This document shows positions 1 through 3,723 of a DNA stretch of 5,151 bases, in pieces. Position 1 is the first letter of the stretch, and every line of letters begins with the position of its first letter. A program made the position numbers and the translations under genes. Source of the stretch: Cyanobacteriota bacterium (GTDB lineage Bacteria > Cyanobacteriota > Cyanobacteriia > Leptolyngbyales > Leptolyngbyaceae); contig JAIXVO010000734.1 in NCBI GenBank assembly GCA_027482985.1, positions 1 through 5,151 of the forward strand, in the 5' to 3' direction. The notes under the pieces were generated by a model. It was given only the letters and a program-made list of their open reading frames with translations. It searched no databases and was not told the DNA's origin.

Positions 1-690
1 GCCCAACATTGGTTTGGCACGACCCGACTGGGGTATGACGTGTTTTCGCGCACCCTGTTTGGCACTCAGGCCGCTTGGCAAGTGGTGATTCTGGCAACGA
101 TTTTTAGTTTGGGGGTGGGTGTGCCCTTGGGAATGGTGAGTGGGTATCTGGGAGGGCGGCTGGATCGGGTGTTGGTGTTCGGGATGGATGCGATCTTTAC
201 TTTGCCGACGTTGTTGATTGCCGTCACGCTGGCCTTTGTGTTGGGGCGCGGGGTGGTAAATGCCGCGATCGCTCTGAGCATTGCTTACATTCCGCAATAT
301 TTCCGCTTGGTACGGAACCAGACTGTCAGCGTCAAAAATGAGTTGTTTGTGGAAGCGGCTCAGGCAACGGGGGCTTCGACCTGGCGCATCATGACCCGTT
401 ACCTATTGCTCAATGTCGTTCAGAGTGTGCCCGTCCTGCTGACGCTCAACATTGCGGATGCGATTCTCATCCTCGGCGGTTTGGGCTTTCTGGGCTTAGG
501 CTTACCGGAAGAAACCCCAGAGTGGGGCTACGATCTGAAACAAGCCTTAGACGGTCTCTCCACGGGTGATGTCTGGTGGACGACGCTCTTTCCTGGTCTG
601 GCCCTCACGCTCATGGTCACAGGTTTGTCACTGCTGGGCGAAGGTCTCAGCGATTGGGTTAATCCCCTTGCCGATCAGGGCGATCGCTGA
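1..690 (+). CDS. ABC transporter permease, DppC/OppC type, 5'-partial
   Basis: This is the inner-membrane permease subunit of a peptide/nickel-type ABC importer (binding-protein-dependent transport family), which would pair with a DppB-like permease, ATPases and a solute-binding protein. Frame 1 is open from the first base, so the gene starts upstream; 229 residues are visible. The visible part opens with HWFGTTRLGYDVFSR, matching the HWFGTDxLGRDxxSR signature that precedes the core domain of DppC proteins, so roughly 60-80 N-terminal residues, including the first membrane helix, are missing. Several hydrophobic helices follow. The EAA loop that contacts the ATPase is at visible residues 118-124 (EAAQATG). 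The C-terminus ends SDWVNPLADQGDR, close to the family's usual LGDxLRDxLDPR-like ending. The stop codon lies directly after a HIP1 octamer (680-687). A start at GTG 40 is possible only by ignoring the conserved upstream residues. The substrate (di- or oligopeptide, nickel, other) cannot be told. Confidence 0.93.
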   Translation, partial: AQHWFGTTRLGYDVFSRTLFGTQAAWQVVILATIFSLGVGVPLGMVSGYLGGRLDRVLVFGMDAIFTLPTLLIAVTLAFVLGRGVVNAAIALSIAYIPQYFRLVRNQTVSVKNELFVEAAQATGASTWRIMTRYLLLNVVQSVPVLLTLNIADAILILGGLGFLGLGLPEETPEWGYDLKQALDGLSTGDVWWTTLFPGLALTLMVTGLSLLGEGLSDWVNPLADQGDR

Positions 691-870
691 TTTTGCGACA
701 ACTCATCCGCTGGTGAGGTTCGCTGACTTTAACCCTTGCCACTCAGATCCAAACCCTCTCGATTGAGTAATGGGAACTCTTAGCCGCAGCGCTACTCGAT
801 TTCGAAACAACAATGCTTGGGGAGAGTCGCTGGCAATTCACGTTCCAAATTGACGGGCGATCGCCACGCC
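691..870. other. Non-coding spacer after the permease gene
   Basis: No convincing coding region lies here on either strand. Only weak, mismatched inverted repeats are visible, for example around 755-815 where GAGTA and TACTC face each other across a long loop. No T-rich intrinsic terminator for the permease transcript could be recognised. One HIP1 octamer lies at 857-864. The permease transcript (plus) and the small membrane protein transcript (minus) converge on this spacer. Confidence 0.6.
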
Positions 871-906
871 AAGAAAAATGCCCTGCTATGGTGTGGCAGG
901 GCATTT
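871..906 (-). terminator. Intrinsic terminator for the small membrane protein gene
   Basis: A perfect 11-bp stem is formed by 876-886 (AAATGCCCTGC) and 896-906 (GCAGGGCATTT) around a 9-nt loop. Read on the minus strand, the stem runs into ATTTTTCTT, a proper U-tract. It starts 42 bp after the stop codon of the minus-strand gene at 948-1181. On the plus strand the T-tract is only three bases within the stem, so termination of the converging permease transcript is possible but weaker. Confidence 0.85.
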
Positions 907-947
907 GCCTCAATGGCTAGAGCAAAACCGGAATGCTGAAATCAAAA

Positions 948-1181
948 TCATTCCTTGATGGAATCGTGTCCGGCACTCAGATGCCAGAGTCGTTCTAACC
1001 GCAAGACTTGCAGTTGGAGCTTTTTGGCGCGGTGGTGGCGATAACCGAGAACCGCTACCACCAAGATGAGGGGCAGCGTCAGAATACAGAAACCTAAGCC
1101 AGCATCAGTCGGGGAAATCGTGGAATTGACTGAGCGCGTGGGGGCAATCGCAAATGTTTGACTAGAGTAGGAGTATTTCAT
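948..1181 (-). CDS. Small single-pass membrane protein, unknown function
   Basis: The product is predicted at 77 residues. I do not recognise a named family. Residues 1-27 are polar and Ser/Thr-rich. One clear transmembrane helix spans about 28-47 (GLGFCILTLPLILVVAVLGY), followed by a strongly basic stretch (RHHRAKK, 48-54) and a leucine-patterned amphipathic helix (about 55-68, LQLQVLRLERLWHL). The positive-inside rule puts the C-terminal tail in the cytoplasm. The hydrophobic block, basic stop-transfer and regular leucines argue that this is a real protein. The ATG at 1181 was chosen; the same frame extends to a TTG at 1214 (88 residues), but the extra MNCIVIAPIPI looks uncharacteristic and a TTGACT -35-like element at 1227-1232 would place transcription start close to or after that TTG. 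No Shine-Dalgarno is visible for either start. It lies 132 bp downstream of the DUF4278 gene on the same strand and is followed by a strong terminator. Confidence 0.65.
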   Translation of the reverse strand: MKYSYSSQTFAIAPTRSVNSTISPTDAGLGFCILTLPLILVVAVLGYRHHRAKKLQLQVLRLERLWHLSAGHDSIKE

Positions 1182-1203
1182 AATTGGGATGGGGGCGATC
1201 ACA

Positions 1204-1232
1204 ATGCAATTCAACTAAAGATCAGCAGTCAA
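1204..1232 (-). promoter_or_regulatory. Weak candidate promoter for the small membrane protein gene
   Basis: On the minus strand TTGACT (1232-1227) matches five of six bases of the sigma70 -35 consensus. The hexamer 17 bp downstream, TTGCAT (1209-1204), matches the -10 consensus poorly (three of six). Its position would give a leader of about 20 nt before the ATG at 1181. The poor -10 means this is a suggestion only; the gene could instead be read from the DUF4278 transcript. Confidence 0.25.
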
Positions 1233-1245
1233 TCACTGGTGACTG
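1226..1245. repeat. Inverted repeat CAGTCA-N8-TGACTG upstream of small membrane protein gene
   Basis: Perfect 6-bp arms (1226-1231 and 1240-1245) flank an 8-nt spacer, and a smaller TCAC-TG-GTGA palindrome sits inside. The left arm overlaps the candidate -35 hexamer of the small membrane protein gene, which is where an operator could act. It shares the GTCA/TGAC core with the inverted repeats at 1615-1646, but spacing and flanks differ. Confidence 0.35.
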
Positions 1246-1296
1246 TATGGGATGGGCATCTCATTCGGACAGACGAGCAAGATGTTCAGTCTAAAG

Positions 1297-1321
1297 GAGC
1301 TTAATTTATCCTTCTAAGCTC
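1297..1321 (-). terminator. Weak hairpin at the end of the DUF4278 gene
   Basis: GAGCTTA (1297-1303) and TAAGCTC (1315-1321) form a 7-bp, mostly A/T stem with an 11-nt loop. It overlaps the last codons and stop of the DUF4278 gene, and on the minus strand is followed by CTTTAG, not a real U-tract. It could be a weak or partial terminator, allowing some read-through into the small membrane protein gene. Confidence 0.3.
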
Positions 1322-1508
1322 TAAGCACCGACTCAAACCGCCAGTTCATGGCATGCGGCTGGTAATGTTTCGGAGCGGATAATAAACTTGGATCGGCACA
1401 GGGCTGATCGGTCACTTGATAGCGCCAATTCATCGCTTTGGGCAGCATTGCAGAGGCGACAGGTTGCGCCGGACAGTGAATGGTTTGACCACGATAGACG
1501 AGTTGCAT
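1314..1508 (-). CDS. DUF4278-type small protein
   Basis: The 64-residue product starts MQLVYRG, the typical opening (M-[KQ]-L-x-YRG) of DUF4278 proteins, small and largely uncharacterised proteins common in cyanobacteria and often present in many copies per genome. It has no signal peptide or membrane segment and is probably cytoplasmic. Two copies of AMNWR[YF] are visible at residues 25-30 and 53-58; in the family a similar G-x-x-WRF block follows the N-terminal YRG motif, so the second copy looks like an internal duplication. Cysteines are at 12 and 37. The start is well supported: an AAGGA Shine-Dalgarno (plus-strand 1518-1522) lies 9 nt before the ATG, unusual in this window, where other genes lack one. 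It sits downstream of the response regulator gene on the same strand, separated by a hairpin and a cluster of palindromic sites that may control it. Family assignment rests on the N-terminal motif and length. Confidence 0.8.
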   Translation of the reverse strand: MQLVYRGQTIHCPAQPVASAMLPKAMNWRYQVTDQPCADPSLLSAPKHYQPHAMNWRFESVLRA

Positions 1509-1517
1509 TTCAGTTCA

Positions 1518-1522
1518 TCCTT
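1518..1522 (-). promoter_or_regulatory. Shine-Dalgarno site of the DUF4278 gene
   Basis: AAGGA on the minus strand, 9 nt upstream of the ATG at 1506-1508, is the only clear ribosome binding site in the window. It fixes the start of the DUF4278 gene and suggests efficient translation. Confidence 0.7.
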
Positions 1523-1614
1523 AGGAATCAGTGAATTTGGGGGCTGAAAATTCGGCTGTATTCAGTGCGCCGATAGTTCTAGGATAAGCAACACCCGTGC
1601 GGGGAGCATCTCCT

Positions 1615-1646
1615 AAATGTCATCTCTAATTCATGACATTTGTCAT
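1615..1646. promoter_or_regulatory. Cluster of ATGACA/TGTCAT palindromes, candidate operator
   Basis: Two overlapping perfect inverted repeats are present. One is AAATGTCAT (1615-1623) with ATGACATTT (1633-1641), 9-bp arms and a 9-nt spacer. The other is ATGACA-TT-TGTCAT (1633-1646), a 6-2-6 palindrome. Together they give three TGTCAT half-sites in 32 bp. They lie about 107-138 bp upstream of the DUF4278 start and downstream of the response regulator gene, so if they are an operator the target is the DUF4278 gene. Closely spaced short palindromes suit a NarL/DesR-type dimer such as the product of 1747-2427. The arms could also form an RNA hairpin, but no U-tract follows. Confidence 0.5.
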
Positions 1647-1688
1647 TGCCGCCATCGTCCTAGCGCCCACAACTGGCCCAAACGACAA

Positions 1689-1714
1689 CAGGCAGAAGAT
1701 TGATCTTCTGCCTG
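1689..1714 (-). terminator. Hairpin after the response regulator gene, likely terminator
   Basis: CAGGCAGAAGAT (1689-1700) and ATCTTCTGCCTG (1703-1714) form a perfect 12-bp inverted repeat with only 2 nt between the arms, so in RNA the innermost pairs would open to give a stem of about 10 bp with a short loop. It begins 32 bp after the stop of the response regulator gene. On the minus strand it is followed by TTGTCGTTTGG, a poor U-tract, so termination may be incomplete or assisted. It marks the likely end of the kinase-regulator operon. Confidence 0.6.
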
Positions 1715-1746
1715 CCGGAGTCAGGATGAAATGAAGGCAGTGGGAG

Positions 1747-2427
1747 TCAGGTCGTCACCCTGTCTAACCACGGGAGCACCGAGTTAGCGACGATCGCCGC
1801 CTGGGTGCGATCGCGCAGGTTTAACCGAGTCAAAATGTGGGAAATATGGTTGCGGACGGTGCCTTCTGTCAAGAATAAGGCTTGGGCAATCTCCCGATTA
1901 TTCGCGCCTGTGGCAATCAGGCGTAACACTTCCCGCTCCCGCGAAGTCAGATCGGTAAAGCCGGGGGGTAATTCGGCGGGTTTATCTGCCGCCATGACGG
2001 GCGTGGTGGCAATCAGTTTTTCGAGGATGCCGGGACCAAATTGGGTATAGCCGCGATCGATGGAGCGAATCACTTCCGCCAATTCATCTGATGGCGTATC
2101 TTTGAGCAAATAACCCTTGGCTCCGTATCGTAACGCCTCCGTAACATAGTGCGTATCGTCAAACGTGGTTAAGACTAGAATCTTGATGTCAGCATATCTT
2201 TGACATAACTGCTGCGTCGCCGCCACGCCACACATCACGGGCATCCGAATATCCATCAGCACTACATCGGGTGGCTCGGATTGGGCGTAACAGGTATCCA
2301 CCAAGTCGATCGCCTGTTGCCCATTACCCGCTTCGCCAATCACCTGCAAATCGGGCTTAATTTCCAATAAGGTTTTTAAGCCCCGGCGTACAATTTCCTG
2401 ATCCTCAACCAAGACGAGTTTAATCAT
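1747..2427 (-). CDS. NarL/FixJ (DesR/LiaR-like) DNA-binding response regulator
   Basis: The product is a cytoplasmic transcription factor switched on by aspartate phosphorylation, here surely by the kinase encoded just upstream. Numbered from MIKLVLVEDQ (226 residues), the receiver domain spans about 1-120. The acidic pair is ED at 8-9, the phospho-acceptor is D59 (VVLMDIRMP), the switch Thr is about T87 (LVLTTFDD) and the conserved Lys is K109 (GYLLKD). A LuxR/NarL helix-turn-helix fills about 160-215 (LTSREREVL, then REIAQALFLTEGTVRNHIS); the recognition-helix block GTVRNxIS is shared with B. subtilis DesR. In RMPVMCGV, cysteine replaces the Asp usual in MPxMDGV, outside the active site. 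The ATG at 2427 is preferred because family members begin right before the first beta strand; an in-frame ATG at 2454 would add nine residues, and neither has a Shine-Dalgarno. It is 68 bp (or 41 bp) after the kinase gene. Confidence 0.95.
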   Translation of the reverse strand: MIKLVLVEDQEIVRRGLKTLLEIKPDLQVIGEAGNGQQAIDLVDTCYAQSEPPDVVLMDIRMPVMCGVAATQQLCQRYADIKILVLTTFDDTHYVTEALRYGAKGYLLKDTPSDELAEVIRSIDRGYTQFGPGILEKLIATTPVMAADKPAELPPGFTDLTSREREVLRLIATGANNREIAQALFLTEGTVRNHISHILTRLNLRDRTQAAIVANSVLPWLDRVTT

Positions 2428-2468
2428 AGGTTTATTAATTTTTGCGTGTAGCATATTTTAATATTCTA

Positions 2469-2496
2469 CCACTGAAGTGGACGGCGATTCTGCCGT
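2469..2496 (-). repeat. Two adjacent hairpins between kinase and regulator genes
   Basis: Directly at the kinase stop codon, ACGGC (2481-2485) and GCCGT (2492-2496) form a 5-bp stem with a 6-nt loop. Abutting it without a gap is CCACT-GA-AGTGG (2469-2480), a 5-2-5 palindrome. No U-tract follows; the next bases on the minus strand are TAGAATATTAAAATATG, reaching the upstream candidate start of the regulator. The structures suggest mRNA processing, stability control or translational tuning between the two genes more than termination. The TAGAAT just after them resembles a -10 element, but no matching -35 was seen. Confidence 0.4.
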
Positions 2497-3560
2497 TAAA
2501 CCAAATGAACTGGCAGTAAGGCTTTCACCTGACATCCAGCTCCGGGTTGGCTGGTAATCTCTAACTCTCCACCCAGCATTGTCACTCGCTCTTGCATCCC
2601 CTGTAAACCAAACCCACTGCGATTCTGGTCAAGCTGAAACCCTCTCCCATTATCTTGCAGCAGTAAGCTTAAATCCTGCTCAGAAGATTTTAAGTGCAGG
2701 GTGACAGCTGTTGCTTCCGCATGTTTACAGATATTAGTTAAGCCCTCCTGCACAATCCGATACAAAATTGTACTGAGATTATTGGATAAGGGTTGAGCCA
2801 GTTGGATCGTGCAATTAGGTTGAATATTGGTCGTGCGCCGAAATTCCTCGGTTAGGTCCCGAATGGCCGCTTCCAGAGGTCGTCCTTTTAAGGGGTCAAA
2901 GCGGATATCGGCAACCGACTGCCGAGTTGCCTGGAGCGCCTCTGAACCCAACTGTTTGGCTTCCACGAGAAATTCGTAGGCTTTCTGAGGATTGTCTTTC
3001 CATAGTGTTAAGGCTGTTTCCATTTGAATGTTGAGGGCCACCAGGGCATGCCCCAGGGAGTCGTGAATGTCCCGCGCAATCCGGTTCCGTTCTTCCGTCG
3101 CTGCTAGTTGTTCAATCCGCTGGTTGAGCGCCCGCTCCTGTTCTAGCGATCGCTGCAACTCAAGTTGTAAGCGTTGAATTTGCAGTTGGTTTTCCACCCG
3201 CACCAACACTTCTTCGATCTGGAAGGGCTTGCTGATGTAGTCCACGCCGCCGACTGTAAAGGCTTTGACCTTATCAAAGACTTCGTTCAGGGCACTGATG
3301 AAGATGATGGGGATGGCTTGCGTCTCTGGATTGGCTTTGAGTCGTTGACAGACCTCATAGCCATTCATTTCTGGCATATTGATATCGAGCAGAATTAAAT
3401 CTGGGGCTTGCGCCTGCACGCCCATCAGCGCGGATTTCCCACTGCGGACGCTACGCACTTCATAGCCTTGCTCCACGAGCATCGTCGATAATAATCGGAG
3501 ATTATCGGGAGTATCATCAACCAGTAAAATATCGCCTTTAGCAGATTGGCTGGCATTCAT
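2496..3560 (-). CDS. Soluble hybrid histidine kinase: REC-coiled coil-HisKA_3-HATPase
   Basis: This 354-residue kinase of the HPK7 (NarX/DesK/LiaS) class has no membrane segment, so it acts in the cytoplasm. An N-terminal receiver domain covers about 9-125, with DD at 15-16, phospho-acceptor D59 (LILLDINMP), S89 and K111 (ISKPF). A Gln/Leu/Glu-rich coiled coil follows (about 122-155). The HisKA_3 dimerisation domain has its phosphorylated histidine at H166 in ERNRIARDIHDSLGH. The HATPase_c domain (about 260-352) shows the N box (YRIVQEGLTNICKHA, 267-281), G1 (DNGRGF, 303-308) and G2 (GFGLQGMQERV, 316-326). All catalytic residues look intact. The start ATG at 3560 lacks a Shine-Dalgarno but lies about 43 nt after a likely transcription start, and the receiver domain begins nine residues later. 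It is the first gene of an operon with the response regulator. The N-terminal receiver suggests input from another phospho-donor; the divergent membrane PAS sensor is a local candidate. Confidence 0.95.
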   Translation of the reverse strand: MNASQSAKGDILLVDDTPDNLRLLSTMLVEQGYEVRSVRSGKSALMGVQAQAPDLILLDINMPEMNGYEVCQRLKANPETQAIPIIFISALNEVFDKVKAFTVGGVDYISKPFQIEEVLVRVENQLQIQRLQLELQRSLEQERALNQRIEQLAATEERNRIARDIHDSLGHALVALNIQMETALTLWKDNPQKAYEFLVEAKQLGSEALQATRQSVADIRFDPLKGRPLEAAIRDLTEEFRRTTNIQPNCTIQLAQPLSNNLSTILYRIVQEGLTNICKHAEATAVTLHLKSSEQDLSLLLQDNGRGFQLDQNRSGFGLQGMQERVTMLGGELEITSQPGAGCQVKALLPVHLV

Positions 3561-3609
3561 AAACGCTATCGTCTAGTCAAGGGCGAAATAAAGTGCGATT
3601 AAGGAAAGA

Positions 3610-3635
3610 ATTATACTCTTGTTATCCAAATTCAA
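3610..3635 (-). promoter_or_regulatory. Proximal promoter of the kinase-regulator operon
   Basis: On the minus strand a perfect TATAAT (-10) lies at 3615-3610, giving a start near 3603 and a leader of about 43 nt. The -35 region is weak: TTGAAT (3635-3630) is only 14 bp away, and no better hexamer occurs at 16-18 bp, so the promoter may need an activator or be a type-2 cyanobacterial promoter. The match was made by eye. Confidence 0.45.
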
Positions 3636-3639
3636 CCGT

Positions 3640-3668
3640 TTTCTAGTTAACTTAAAAGCATTTGTCAA
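3640..3668 (-). promoter_or_regulatory. Distal sigma70-type promoter of the kinase-regulator operon
   Basis: On the minus strand a consensus TTGACA (-35, 3668-3663) is followed after exactly 17 bp by TAGAAA (-10, 3645-3640), four of six matches. It would start transcription near 3633, about 73 nt before the kinase ATG. Together with the TATAAT at 3615-3610 it suggests two tandem promoters. Confidence 0.5.
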
Positions 3669-3706
3669 AATAGCATGCGTCTATTGGTCTTTCTGACCCT
3701 TATCCT

Positions 3707-3714
3707 CCCCCCCC
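3707..3714 (+). repeat. C8 homopolymer just before the PAS sensor gene
   Basis: Eight consecutive cytosines end 9 nt before the ATG at 3724, within the expected ribosome-binding region of the sensor mRNA, which has no normal Shine-Dalgarno. Length changes by slippage here would alter leader spacing but not the reading frame. Confidence 0.6.
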
Positions 3715-3723
3715 GCATTTAGG

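Noticed and set aside
66..281. Minus-strand open frame of 71 codons
   Set aside because: Lies opposite the well-supported ABC permease gene and has no domain character; it is a shadow.
566..766. Plus-strand open frame of 66 codons running past the permease stop
   Set aside because: Overlaps the conserved C-terminus of the permease in another frame, has no family resemblance and no ribosome binding site of note.
1182..1214. TTG start giving an 88-residue form of the small membrane protein
   Set aside because: The added residues look non-native and the candidate promoter would start transcription around or after this codon; kept only as an alternative.
1594..1603. Short CCCG-TG-CGGG inverted repeat
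   Set aside because: Arms of only 4 bp with a 2-nt loop and no placement that suggests a function; likely chance.
1805..2050. Plus-strand open frame of 81 codons
   Set aside because: Antisense to the DNA-binding domain of the response regulator; composition reflects the complementary strand.
3174..3398. Plus-strand open frame of 74 codons
   Set aside because: Antisense to the receiver domain of the histidine kinase, with no recognisable motif.
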